Shown piece by piece: positions 53,241-62,023 of a stretch of 64,000 nt of DNA. The first letter of the stretch is position 1. Each line of letters starts with the position of its first letter. The position numbers were made by a program, and so were the translations under genes. The notes under the pieces are model-generated. The model saw only the letters and a program-made list of their open reading frames with translations. It had not been told where the DNA came from and searched no databases. Source of the stretch: [Clostridium] aerotolerans DSM 5434. Its GTDB lineage: Bacteria; Bacillota; Clostridia; Lachnospirales; Lachnospiraceae. The stretch lies in assembly GCF_000687555.1 (NCBI RefSeq), contig NZ_JHWJ01000014.1:92113-156112 (forward strand). Reading direction: 5' to 3'.

Positions 53241-54347
53241 TTACTTCTGTCCGTAGAAAGACTGAATCCGGTCCATTCTTGATGACATGTTAACCAGGAG
53301 CAGATCTGCGGTCGTAAGGGCTGCCATTGCCTCCACCACCACTACGGCTCTTGGAACTATGATCGGGTCATGGCGGCCTTTGATCTCAATCTCCGTTTCC
53401 TCTCCCTGCCTCGTCACCGTTTTCTGGGGTAACGCAATGGAGGGAGTTGGCTTAAAGGCGGCACGGAATACCACCTGGGAACCATCGCTCATACCTCCAA
53501 GTATTCCACCGGCATGGTTGGTGGCCTTTTCGATCCTGCCGTCTTTTCCTTTGATGAAACGATCGTTGTTGATAGAGCCAGTGGAACGGGAAGCTAAAAA
53601 TCCATCTCCAATCTCAAACCCTTTGACAGCTCCCATAGACATAATTGCCTTTGCAAGGGCTGCATCATACTTTTCAAAGACCGGATCGCCGATTCCTGCA
53701 GGCACGCCGTCGATGATGCATTCTACCACTCCGCCTACGGAATCGGTTTTCTCCATCATCTCTTCTAAATATTTCTCCGCCATGTGAGCGGTTTCAGAAT
53801 CCGGCATATAGAGGCGGTTTTCATCTCTTTCTTCTATATTAAATCGTTCCGGGTCAATTTCATACGGTCCAACGGCCTTTGCATAGGCAGTCACATGGAT
53901 TCCAAGCTGTTTTAAAAATACGGCTGCAACGGCACCGGCTGCTACCCTGGCCGTGGTCTCTCTGCCAGAGGACCGTCCGCCTCCCCGGTAATCCCGGAAG
54001 CCGTATTTGGTATCAAAGGTATAATCTGCATGACCTGGACGGTATACGTCCATGATATTGCCGTAATCCTTGGAACGCTGGTCCTTGTTCCATACTGCCA
54101 TGGAAATAGGAGCTCCGGTCGTCTTTCCTTCGAACACACCGGAAAGTATCTCTACCTCATCTGATTCCTGACGCTTTGTAGTAAACTTACTTTGACCTGG
54201 CTTCCTTCTATCCAAATAAACCTGAATATCCGCTTCTGAAAGAGGAAGTCCTGCCGGACAACCATCTACCACTACGCCTACGCCCTTTCCATGGGATTCC
54301 CCCCAGGTGGTTACCTTCCATATTGTCCCCAGTGTTGATCCTGCCAT
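53241..54347 (-). CDS. aroC: Chorismate synthase
   Basis: The 368-residue FMN-dependent lyase makes chorismate from 5-enolpyruvylshikimate-3-phosphate. Signatures are GESHGKGVGVVVDGCPAG at the start, RPGHADYTFDTKYG, and GRSSGRETTARVAAGA; the C-terminal RHDPIIVPRAVVV also matches. Length is normal. No other aro genes are adjacent. The lactonase-like gene lies 14 bases upstream on the same strand. Confidence 0.98.
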   Translation of the reverse strand: MAGSTLGTIWKVTTWGESHGKGVGVVVDGCPAGLPLSEADIQVYLDRRKPGQSKFTTKRQESDEVEILSGVFEGKTTGAPISMAVWNKDQRSKDYGNIMDVYRPGHADYTFDTKYGFRDYRGGGRSSGRETTARVAAGAVAAVFLKQLGIHVTAYAKAVGPYEIDPERFNIEERDENRLYMPDSETAHMAEKYLEEMMEKTDSVGGVVECIIDGVPAGIGDPVFEKYDAALAKAIMSMGAVKGFEIGDGFLASRSTGSINNDRFIKGKDGRIEKATNHAGGILGGMSDGSQVVFRAAFKPTPSIALPQKTVTRQGEETEIEIKGRHDPIIVPRAVVVVEAMAALTTADLLLVNMSSRMDRIQSFYGQK

Positions 54348-54361
54348 GAATGTCTCTCCTT

Positions 54362-55423
54362 TTAATTGCTGACCTTTACAATCATACAGCTGTTTGGCTC
54401 ATTGACCTTCAGCTCTTTTCCGTTCATAATAAGAAGTCCTTTTTCGTAATCCACCGTAAAGAATGTAATGCTTCCTGTTTCATGGTTAATGGACGCGATG
54501 TGCTTGTCATCGGGGAATACGCAGATATCTTTTGGATAGCTTCCGCTTATGGGAAGGCAGCAGGAAAAGGTAAGAAGTCCTGTTTTCTTATCCCGGTCGA
54601 AGACTGTAATGGTATTATCTCCTGCATTGCCACAGAACATGTGAGTTTCATCGTTTGAAAAACGCATGGAGCAGGCAGCCGTCAGTTGAGTGAGAGGTGC
54701 CTTTCCTGTGGTCTCAATGGTCTGGATCTTCTCGATCTTAGGAAGACGGTCTCCGGTCTCATAGGTATACACATCAATAACATTCTTTAATTCGTGAAGA
54801 AGATAGAAGAATTTTCCATCCTCGCTGAAACGGAAGCACTTAGGTGCAGATTCCAGATCGCAGCGGATGGCGTCAATCAATACCATCTCTTCATCCTTTT
54901 CATCAAACCGGTAGATCTTTACCTGGTCGATTCCAAGGTCTGCCACCATAATGAACTTTCCGTCAGGCGTTCTTCTGGAGCAGCTTACGTGAGGACGGAA
55001 ATTTCTCTCTGCCACACTTCCAAAGCCCTTATGAAATACTCCTGTTACAATATCTCCCACAGAACCGTCTTCATTCAGTCTGAGCACGGTACACTTGCCA
55101 TCGTGATAGCCGGAAACGAATATATATTTATCCTCTGCATCTGTAGACAGATGGCAGCCGCGCATTCCTTTGATATTGGCAGAATTCAGTTTTGTAATTG
55201 AACCGTTCTCATGAATGCGGAAGGAAACCACTCCCGCATCTGCGATGGAATAAAGAGTCTTTCCATTATTTGACGCAATCAGATAGGAAGAATTGTCTAC
55301 CTCCACCTCGCATCTGGGTACGAAACGGCCCTTTTCCACGTCCACATCATACACCGTAATTCCCTTGGCCTGTCCATTGTAGGAATAGGAGCCTACATAC
55401 GCCATGTATTTGCCCTTCATCAT
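54362..55423 (-). CDS. Lactonase-family beta-propeller (YbhE/6-phosphogluconolactonase-like)
   Basis: The 353-residue soluble protein shows seven-bladed-propeller repeats (for example YAYVGSYSYNGQAKGITVYDVD, FVSGYHDGKCTVLRLNEDGSVGDI, HMFCGNAGDNTITVFDRDKKTG), matching the lactonase family that includes YbhE and fungal muconate cycloisomerases. GGAGG lies seven bases before ATG 55423. A metabolic sugar-lactone substrate is plausible, but the real one cannot be read. aroC follows closely on the same strand. Confidence 0.88.
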   Translation of the reverse strand: MMKGKYMAYVGSYSYNGQAKGITVYDVDVEKGRFVPRCEVEVDNSSYLIASNNGKTLYSIADAGVVSFRIHENGSITKLNSANIKGMRGCHLSTDAEDKYIFVSGYHDGKCTVLRLNEDGSVGDIVTGVFHKGFGSVAERNFRPHVSCSRRTPDGKFIMVADLGIDQVKIYRFDEKDEEMVLIDAIRCDLESAPKCFRFSEDGKFFYLLHELKNVIDVYTYETGDRLPKIEKIQTIETTGKAPLTQLTAACSMRFSNDETHMFCGNAGDNTITVFDRDKKTGLLTFSCCLPISGSYPKDICVFPDDKHIASINHETGSITFFTVDYEKGLLIMNGKELKVNEPNSCMIVKVSN

Positions 55424-55514
55424 AATATTTCCTCCTGGTTTAATCCTTGTATAAACTAGAAATATCATATCATAAGATTCCTTATTTGTTAAGGAAAAAC
55501 TTCCTTAAAAAGTA

Positions 55515-55542
55515 TTGACATCACTGGGAAAATAAGTATAAT
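55515..55542 (+). promoter_or_regulatory. Sigma-A promoter of the XRE-potABCD operon
   Basis: TTGACA, 16 bases, TATAAT on the plus strand, about 100 bases before the regulator's start. Confidence 0.8.
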
Positions 55543-55568
55543 GTATCTTGCTGCCTGTTTATTATTAC

Positions 55569-55621
55569 TAAACTTTTAGCTTATATTTACAGTCAGTTAG
55601 TATAAGTAAACTTTCAGCTTA
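55569..55621 (+). promoter_or_regulatory. Paired operator candidate upstream of the XRE-potABCD operon
   Basis: Two 15-base copies of TAAACTTTYAGCTTA (55569-55583 and 55607-55621) are identical in 14 positions and 38 bases apart. Each is an imperfect palindrome (TAA-CT...AG-TTA). They lie between the promoter and the ribosome-binding site, a position suited to autorepression by the XRE protein encoded next. Confidence 0.6.
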
Positions 55622-55643
55622 ACATAATAAAAAGGAGGAGCAC

Positions 55644-56177
55644 ATGGATATCGGTACAAAATTAAAGGAACTGCGTGTGTTAAAGGGGCTGACTCAGGAA
55701 GAGCTGGCTGACCGTGCAGAACTGTCAAAGGGATTCATATCCCAGCTGGAAAGGGATTTAACATCTCCCTCCATTGCGACTCTTATGGATATATTACAAT
55801 GTCTGGGAACCTCCATCGGTGAATTTTTTAATGAAACCCCGGAGGAGCAGATCGTATTCGGCAAAGGGGATTACTTTGCCAAATACGAAAGGGAACTGAA
55901 ACACGAGATCCGCTGGATCATTCCCAATGCCCAGAAAAACATGATGGAACCCATTCTTCTTACCCTGGAAGCCGGCGGCGAAACCTACCCGGACAACCCT
56001 CACGAGGGAGAGGAATTCGGCTATGTGATGCAGGGCAGTGTATCCATTCATATTGGAAATAAAACATATAAAGCCAAAAAGGGGGAATCCTTTTACTTTA
56101 TATCAGATAAAAAACATCATTTAAGCAGCAAGGCCGGCGCGACCCTTATCTGGGTGAGTTCACCGCCAAGCTTTTGA
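55644..56177 (+). CDS. XRE-family regulator with C-terminal cupin domain (PuuR-like)
   Basis: The 177-residue protein has an N-terminal HTH (LKELRVLKGLTQEELADRAELSKGFISQLERD, read across residues 8-40) and a C-terminal cupin (ETYPDNPHEGEEFGYVMQGSVSIHIG), the layout of PuuR-type regulators of polyamine genes. AAGGAGGAG lies just upstream. It heads the potABCD operon (17 bases to potA) and likely represses it in response to polyamine bound in the cupin; the ligand is inferred from context. Confidence 0.9.
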   Translation: MDIGTKLKELRVLKGLTQEELADRAELSKGFISQLERDLTSPSIATLMDILQCLGTSIGEFFNETPEEQIVFGKGDYFAKYERELKHEIRWIIPNAQKNMMEPILLTLEAGGETYPDNPHEGEEFGYVMQGSVSIHIGNKTYKAKKGESFYFISDKKHHLSSKAGATLIWVSSPPSF

Positions 56178-56194
56178 CAGGAGGATAAAAGGTC

Positions 56195-57271
56195 ATGGGT
56201 CAGCCATTAATTGATTTACGCAATATTACAAAAAGTTTCGACGGTACCATGGTACTGGACGATTTAAACCTTTCCGTGAAGGAAAACACATTTGTCACTT
56301 TATTAGGACCCAGCGGCTGCGGCAAAACTACAACCCTGAGAATCATCGGAGGCTTTGAACGGCCGGGAAAAGGACAAGTGATCTTTGACGGTCAGGATAT
56401 TACAAACCTTCCGCCAAACAAAAGACAGCTTAATACCGTATTTCAGAAATACGCTTTATTTGCACATATGTCCATTGCAGAGAACATTGCATTCGGCCTT
56501 AAAATAAAAAACAAACCAAAAACCTACATTCAGGATAAAATCAAATACGCCTTAAAGCTTGTAAACTTAGACGGCTTTGAAAACCGCAGTGTCAGCTCCT
56601 TAAGCGGCGGCCAGCAGCAGAGGATCGCCATTGCCAGAGCCATCGTTAATGAGCCAAGAGTACTCCTTCTTGATGAGCCTTTGGGAGCCCTTGATTTAAA
56701 GCTGAGACAGGACATGCAGTATGAGCTGATCCGTCTGAAAAATGAACTTGGCATCACCTTTATCTACGTGACCCATGACCAGGAAGAAGCCCTCACCATG
56801 TCAGATACCATCGTTGTTATGAACCAGGGATATATCCAGCAGATGGGCTCCCCGGAAAACATCTACAATGAGCCTGAAAATGCATTTGTGGCTGACTTTA
56901 TTGGCGAGAGCAACATCGTTCCCGGCACTATGCTTCGGGATGAGCTGGTAAGCATCTTTGGCGCTATGTTTGCCTGTGTGGACAAGGGCTTTGGTGTGAA
57001 CAAACCGGTAGACGTTGTTATCCGTCCGGAAGACATCGACCTGGTTACACCAGATCAGGGAAGTATCTCCGGAGTTGTAACTCATCTTATCTTTAAAGGC
57101 GTTCATTACGAGATGGAGGTAACTACTCCAGACGGCTTTGAATGGCTGGTACACAGCACTGATATGTTCCCGGTAGGCCAGAATGTAGGCATTCATGTGG
57201 ACCCATTTGATATCCAGATCATGAATAAGCCTGCTTCAGAAGATGAGGAGGCGGTTGGAATCAATGAATAA
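56195..57271 (+). CDS. potA: Spermidine/putrescine ABC transporter ATPase
   Basis: The 358-residue ATPase has Walker A (GPSGCGKTT), signature (LSGGQQQR), Walker B ([11 protein letters not shown]) and the H-loop (VTHDQEEAL). The C-terminal TOBE-like domain ([11 protein letters not shown]) is typical of PotA/MalK-type subunits. Its stop overlaps potB by eight bases, so translation is coupled. It energises polyamine uptake with PotB, PotC and PotD encoded downstream. Confidence 0.95.
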   Translation: MGQPLIDLRNITKSFDGTMVLDDLNLSVKENTFVTLLGPSGCGKTTTLRIIGGFERPGKGQVIFDGQDITNLPPNKRQLNTVFQKYALFAHMSIAENIAFGLKIKNKPKTYIQDKIKYALKLVNLDGFENRSVSSLSGGQQQRIAIARAIVNEPRVLLLDEPLGALDLKLRQDMQYELIRLKNELGITFIYVTHDQEEALTMSDTIVVMNQGYIQQMGSPENIYNEPENAFVADFIGESNIVPGTMLRDELVSIFGAMFACVDKGFGVNKPVDVVIRPEDIDLVTPDQGSISGVVTHLIFKGVHYEMEVTTPDGFEWLVHSTDMFPVGQNVGIHVDPFDIQIMNKPASEDEEAVGINE

Positions 57272-58076
57272 GAAAGTATTATCCGGCCCCTATCTCATGT
57301 GGATGATCGGCTTTATCATCATTCCTCTGGTATTAATCGTAATTTACGGATTGACGGACCGGTCCGGCAGCTTTACATTAGCGAATGTGATTTCCATCGG
57401 CACCGAGGAACATGCCAAGGCATTATGGCTCTCTCTTTTACTGTCCTTTATCAGCACGGTCCTTTGCCTGATTTTAGCCTATCCTCTTGCCATGATTCTT
57501 CGTTCCAGAGGAATCGGACAGGGAAGCTTTATTGTTTTTATCTTTATTCTGCCTATGTGGATGAACTTTCTTTTACGCACCCTGGCATGGCAGACTCTTT
57601 TAGAGAGGAACGGAGTTATTAACGGTATCTTATCCACACTCCATCTTCCCGGACAGAGCCTTATCAACACTCCTGGAGCCATTATCCTTGGTATGGTGTA
57701 TAACTTCCTGCCATTTATGGTTCTTCCTATTTATAATGTACTGATGAAAATTGATGACAATGTAATCAATGCAGCCAGGGACTTAGGCGCCAACTCCTTT
57801 CAGGTGCTCATTCGTATCCTTCTTCCTTTAAGCATACCCGGCATTGTCAGCGGTATCACTATGGTCTTTGTTCCGGCCCTTACCACCTTTGTTATCTCAA
57901 ACTTGCTTGGAGGAAGTAAGATTCTCTTAATCGGTAATGTCATTGAACAGGAATTTACAAAGGGCAGCAACTGGAATTTAGGCTCCGGCCTTTCCTTAGT
58001 CCTTATGATTTTCATCCTGATCAGCATGGCGCTTATTGCCAAATATGATAAGAACGGGGAGGGAACCGCATTTTGA
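57264..58076 (+). CDS. potB: Spermidine/putrescine ABC transporter permease
   Basis: The protein (270 residues from ATG 57264) has six membrane helices and the EAA loop of binding-protein-dependent permeases ([23 protein letters not shown]). It overlaps potA by eight bases; GAGGAGG lies upstream in the potA end. A longer frame to 57243 is possible but the ATG fits the overlap better. It forms the membrane pore with PotC. Confidence 0.93.
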   Translation: MNKKVLSGPYLMWMIGFIIIPLVLIVIYGLTDRSGSFTLANVISIGTEEHAKALWLSLLLSFISTVLCLILAYPLAMILRSRGIGQGSFIVFIFILPMWMNFLLRTLAWQTLLERNGVINGILSTLHLPGQSLINTPGAIILGMVYNFLPFMVLPIYNVLMKIDDNVINAARDLGANSFQVLIRILLPLSIPGIVSGITMVFVPALTTFVISNLLGGSKILLIGNVIEQEFTKGSNWNLGSGLSLVLMIFILISMALIAKYDKNGEGTAF

Positions 58077-58864
58077 TAAGCAGAAAAACAGGATTTATCA
58101 AACGAATCATTCAGGACTTTTATCTGGTGATCATTCTGGTGTTCCTTTACGCACCCATTGCCACCATGGGAGTCTTATCCTTTAACAGTTCCAAATCAAG
58201 GACCCAATGGGGCGGCTTTACCATGAACTGGTACACGGAGCTCTTTTCCAGTGCCACCATTATGAATGCTCTTTACAATACGCTTTTAATCGCATTTTTA
58301 TCTTCTCTGATTGCGGTTATTATCGGTACGGCAGCAGCCATTGCCATCAACAGCATGGACCGGGTGCCAAGATCTCTTCTTATGGGAATCACCAATATTC
58401 CCATGTTGAATGCGGATATTGTTACAGGAATTTCTCTGATGCTTGCATTTATCGCCTTTGGAATCTCCCTGGGCTTTAACACCATTTTGATTGCACATAT
58501 TACCTTTAACATTCCGTATGTCATATTAAGCGTCATGCCGAAGTTAAAGCAGACCGATAAAAGTACCTATGAAGCCGCCATGGATTTAGGCGCAACGTCT
58601 GTTAGGGCGTTCTTTAAGGTAGTATTTCCGGATATTCTTCCGGGAGTGCTTTCCGGTTTTCTTCTGGCATTTACCATGTCACTTGACGATTTCATTATCA
58701 CTCATTTTACAAGAGGAGCCGGAATCAATACTCTATCCACTCTGATTTACAGTGAGGTGCGCCGAGGCATTAAGCCTTCCATGTACGCACTTTCAACCAT
58801 TATCTTTATCACGGTGCTGGTGCTTTTACTCATCACCAATTTTGCACCCAAGAGAAAAAAATAG
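58073..58864 (+). CDS. potC: Spermidine/putrescine ABC transporter permease
   Basis: The 263-residue protein starts at TTG 58073 overlapping the potB stop by four bases, with GGGGAGGG nine bases upstream. Six membrane helices and the EAA loop (YEAAMDLGATSVRAFFKVVFPDILPG) mark it as the PotC-type partner. The second conserved segment TMSLDDFIITHF is typical of PotC. Confidence 0.94.
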   Translation: MISRKTGFIKRIIQDFYLVIILVFLYAPIATMGVLSFNSSKSRTQWGGFTMNWYTELFSSATIMNALYNTLLIAFLSSLIAVIIGTAAAIAINSMDRVPRSLLMGITNIPMLNADIVTGISLMLAFIAFGISLGFNTILIAHITFNIPYVILSVMPKLKQTDKSTYEAAMDLGATSVRAFFKVVFPDILPGVLSGFLLAFTMSLDDFIITHFTRGAGINTLSTLIYSEVRRGIKPSMYALSTIIFITVLVLLLITNFAPKRKK

Positions 58865-58870
58865 GAGAAT

Positions 58871-59974
58871 ATGCTCATGAAAAAAAGTTTAGTAAAGGTG
58901 CTTACCTTTGGCGCCCTTTCCCTCTTATCCATTGCACTGCTCAGTGGCTGCGGAAAAAAAGAAGCAAAGGCCGGCGGTGCTGGTGAGGTTTATGTATACA
59001 ACTGGGGCGAATACATTGATGAATCCGTGATCAAACAATTTGAGGATGAAACCGGCATTAAGGTAGTCTATGATTTATTTGAGACCAACGAAGAGATGTA
59101 TCCGGTCATTGAGGCTGGTGCAGTGAAATACGATGCCGTATGCCCTTCTGATTACATGATCCAGAAGATGAGAGAAAACAATCTTCTTGCTGAAATTAAT
59201 CCGGACAACGTTCCAAACTTAAAGGAAATCGATCCTAAGTACATGGAAATGTCCAAAAGCTTTGACCCGGAAAATAAATACTCCGTTCCTTACAACTGGG
59301 GAACCGTAGGAATCCTTTATAACACAAAGATGATAGACCCAAAGGATGCACCGAAGAAATGGTCTGATCTTTGGGATGAGAAATACAAAGATAATATCCT
59401 GATGCAGGACAGCGTCCGCGATGCCTTTATGGTGGCTTTGAAATCTCTCGGCTACTCCATGAATACCACCAACGAAGCGGAAATCAAGGAAGCCAAGGAG
59501 CTTCTCATTAAGCAGAAGCCTCTGGTTCAGGCTTATGTCATTGACCAGGTCAGAGATAAGATGATTGGCGGAGAGGCTGCCATCGGAGTGATCTACTCTG
59601 GCGAAATGCTTTATATCCAGAATGAAGTTAAGGATTTAAACCTGGATTACTCCCTGGAATATGTGATCCCGGAAGAAGGAACCAACCTATGGCTGGATTC
59701 CTGGGTTATTCCTGCCAATGCACCTAATAAGGAAAATGCAGAGAAATGGATCAATTTCTTATGCCGTCCTGACATCGCTAAGAAGAACTTTGAATATATT
59801 ACCTATCCGACTCCAAACAAAGGAGCTTTCGATCTTCTTGATCCGGAGATTAAAGATAACAAGGCGCTGTTCCCTGGGGATGATTTGTTAAAGAACAGTG
59901 AGGTTTATCAGTATCTTGGAGATGAGGTTGATTCTCTTTATAACGAGGCCTGGAAAGAAGTAAAATCAAATTAA
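58871..59974 (+). CDS. potD: Spermidine/putrescine-binding lipoprotein
   Basis: The 367-residue binding protein has a lipoprotein signal (LLSGC, Cys 27) and the PotD pattern VYVYNWGEYIDESVIKQFE, YDAVCPSDYMIQKM and YNWGTVGILYNT. It is tethered outside the membrane and presents polyamine to PotBC. AGGAG lies four bases before ATG 58871 and ten before ATG 58877, so either start is possible. It is the last gene of the operon. Confidence 0.94.
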   Translation: MLMKKSLVKVLTFGALSLLSIALLSGCGKKEAKAGGAGEVYVYNWGEYIDESVIKQFEDETGIKVVYDLFETNEEMYPVIEAGAVKYDAVCPSDYMIQKMRENNLLAEINPDNVPNLKEIDPKYMEMSKSFDPENKYSVPYNWGTVGILYNTKMIDPKDAPKKWSDLWDEKYKDNILMQDSVRDAFMVALKSLGYSMNTTNEAEIKEAKELLIKQKPLVQAYVIDQVRDKMIGGEAAIGVIYSGEMLYIQNEVKDLNLDYSLEYVIPEEGTNLWLDSWVIPANAPNKENAEKWINFLCRPDIAKKNFEYITYPTPNKGAFDLLDPEIKDNKALFPGDDLLKNSEVYQYLGDEVDSLYNEAWKEVKSN

Positions 59975-59987
59975 TCATTGCAATAGA

Positions 59988-60033
59988 AAAAGCGGAAGTT
60001 CTGGATTTTAAAATCCTGGCTTCCGCTTTTTTA
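59988..60033. terminator. Convergent terminator after potD and the methyltransferase pair
   Basis: AAAAAGCGGAAG-TTCTGGATTTT and AAAATCC-GG-CTTCCGCTTTTTT arms form a long stem with T-runs on both strands. Confidence 0.92.
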
Positions 60034-60055
60034 ATGTTTACTCTAATTTTTAATA

Positions 60056-60904
60056 TTAATAGTTAGTTATTAATACCTCAACCGTAACCGCATTCCGCTC
60101 TTTAAACTGGTAATTGCAGTTGGAATAAGTCTTGTCAATATAATGTATCTTGTACTTTTTACTCCACTCAATCAAAAGCTCATTGGACATGCCTTTATGA
60201 TACAGCACATTGGATAAGGCAAACCGGGTTCCCATGGAATCCAGCTTATCTAAAAGCCCTAACAATTCCTTTTCTTCCTTTTCCTTCCAGTCCTTAAACC
60301 CACGGTTTCCATCATTGTAGTTTCCCGTGGATATGAGATAAGGGGGATCACAGTAGACCAGATCTTCCTTTCCAAGAAAGGAATAGTCAAGCTCCATAAA
60401 ATCCCGGTTGGAAAACTCTATGTTCTTTTCCTGCAGTGCCTGGCAGAACTGGGTCAGATTCTTTTCTATGTTTTTGTTAAATGAGCTTCGGTTTCTCCCG
60501 AAGGGAGAGTTGAATTCATGACTGTTATTAAAGCGTATCTGATGATTAAAGGCGTAGCAGGTGAGCACGAACAGCATCACCAGATCCTTACTTTTATTAT
60601 ACTCTGACCGAAGGGCATAATAGCCTTCCTTATTCTGCTGAGTCAACTGATACGTGTCAATGATGCTCTGGATTTCCTTCAAAAGCTCATGGATTTCTGT
60701 TGTTTGAAACAGCTGGAACAATTCAATTAAATAAGTAATCTGATCGTTACAGATGATCCGTTCTGCCTTTGCATTGATTCCCACATTAAAGCCTCCTGCA
60801 AACACATCCACAAAGGTCCTTATCCTTTTTGGAAATGTCTGAAAGACCGGCTCTAAGATCTTATACTTTCCCCCTGTATAGTTAAGAGGACTTTTTATGT
60901 ACAT
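60056..60904 (-). CDS. DNA adenine methyltransferase, D12 class (like the C-terminal half of M.FokI)
   Basis: The 282-residue enzyme has SAM motif I as FVDVFAGGFNVGI and the catalytic DPPY motif in LVYCDPPYLIS, typical of D12-class N6-adenine methyltransferases. Its start (YIKSPLNYTGGKYK, ending with IICND later) strongly recalls the second half of M.FokI as I remember it. It overlaps the preceding methyltransferase gene by 10 bases, so the two are translationally coupled. In M.FokI the two halves methylate opposite strands of an asymmetric site; here they are separate proteins. No endonuclease gene is adjacent. Confidence 0.9.
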   Translation of the reverse strand: MYIKSPLNYTGGKYKILEPVFQTFPKRIRTFVDVFAGGFNVGINAKAERIICNDQITYLIELFQLFQTTEIHELLKEIQSIIDTYQLTQQNKEGYYALRSEYNKSKDLVMLFVLTCYAFNHQIRFNNSHEFNSPFGRNRSSFNKNIEKNLTQFCQALQEKNIEFSNRDFMELDYSFLGKEDLVYCDPPYLISTGNYNDGNRGFKDWKEKEEKELLGLLDKLDSMGTRFALSNVLYHKGMSNELLIEWSKKYKIHYIDKTYSNCNYQFKERNAVTVEVLITNY

Positions 60905-61944
60905 GGTGGCACCTGCTTTTCAATATAGAACAACAGCTCCTTAAGCCTTTCTGTCTCTTTCACCTTACGGCTTTTATATCTTCGATAAGGAATCTCATAC
61001 ACATGAAAGGTTTCCGGCTTCCCGTGGGCCTTCATGGCCGTTTCGATCTCCTCCACTGTCATAAGCCCATCGGTACTGTAGCTTAAGATGATATGGGAAA
61101 AACGGGCATTGGCAATCAGCTCCTCAAAAGCGGGAACTACCTTATTTCTCATGCAGAATTCCGACTTCTGGCCTTCATCTGCTCTCTGACCAGTGACTCC
61201 CTTTACCTCAGGATAATCGTATCTGGCAGCCGTCTCAAGCACATGGTAATTGGAGAGATACTGTCTCGCATTATAAGGCGGATCGATGTAGAGGATATCC
61301 CCTTCAATCTCTTTTAAAAGCTCTGCCCCGTTCTTATTATAGCTTCGGTTCTCTTTCCCGTTGCTGTTCACAGAAAGGCGGTAGAGCTCGTACCGTTTGT
61401 AGCTGCGCCTCTCCCAGGACTTATGAAAGGCTCCATAGGTTCCTGAGGTGTTGGACACAAAGGGGATTCCCTCTACAATACAGGCTACCAGGTAGTAGTA
61501 CTCATGATCATTTAACAGGCCGGCAGCCTTCCAGTCCTCAACCGTGCATCTGGCAAAGTCGATACGGAGGGCATTCTCGTCGTTTAAATACATGCGCCCT
61601 CCCACCGGGGCATAGGTATTTTGAAAAAACCTCCGTTCGGTTGGAAGCTCTTCTAAATCCTTCTTTTCTCTTTCATTTAAATAAACCACCGGATCCTCAA
61701 TGCCTAACACTTCGTTCAGAAGGGTAAATTCAGGCATCGTGTCATTCTCAACGGTGGCACGCTGCAGTACATATGAAAAATACAACAGGTCATTGGAGCT
61801 GACCTGATACCACTGTTTAAAATATCTGGCTACCGCAGCAGTGCCGGAAAATATATCACAAAAGCTTTTTGCTTCTGGAGCCCGATCGTCAATGACCTGT
61901 TTGATCTGGTCCAGCAGCAGTGTCTTGCTTCCAATAAATCTCAT
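60895..61944 (-). CDS. DNA adenine methyltransferase, D12 class (like the N-terminal half of M.FokI)
   Basis: The protein (349 residues from 61944) starts MRFIGSKTLLLDQIKQVI, has FCDIFSGTAAVARYF as SAM motif I, IPFVSNTSGTYGAF and the catalytic IEGDILYIDPPYNARQYLSNYH. These match the N-terminal half of M.FokI as recalled. I place the start at ATG 61944 because a TTGTGT-17-TATAAT promoter (61981-62009) lies just upstream, so the longer frame to 62091 would begin before the transcript. A GGGAG lies ten bases before this ATG. It overlaps its partner gene by 10 bases. Confidence 0.9.
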   Translation of the reverse strand: MRFIGSKTLLLDQIKQVIDDRAPEAKSFCDIFSGTAAVARYFKQWYQVSSNDLLYFSYVLQRATVENDTMPEFTLLNEVLGIEDPVVYLNEREKKDLEELPTERRFFQNTYAPVGGRMYLNDENALRIDFARCTVEDWKAAGLLNDHEYYYLVACIVEGIPFVSNTSGTYGAFHKSWERRSYKRYELYRLSVNSNGKENRSYNKNGAELLKEIEGDILYIDPPYNARQYLSNYHVLETAARYDYPEVKGVTGQRADEGQKSEFCMRNKVVPAFEELIANARFSHIILSYSTDGLMTVEEIETAMKAHGKPETFHVYEIPYRRYKSRKVKETERLKELLFYIEKQVPPCT

Positions 61945-61980
61945 TCTTTTCTTGCTCCCATTCCTTTTAACCTGCATATC

Positions 61981-62009
61981 ATTATAAAGGAAAACCGGAA
62001 AAAACACAA
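61981..62009 (-). promoter_or_regulatory. Promoter of the methyltransferase pair
   Basis: On the minus strand TTGTGT, 17 bases, TATAAT, between the GGDEF gene stop and the methyltransferase start. Confidence 0.65.
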
Positions 62010-62023
62010 GGAAAGATAAGGAG

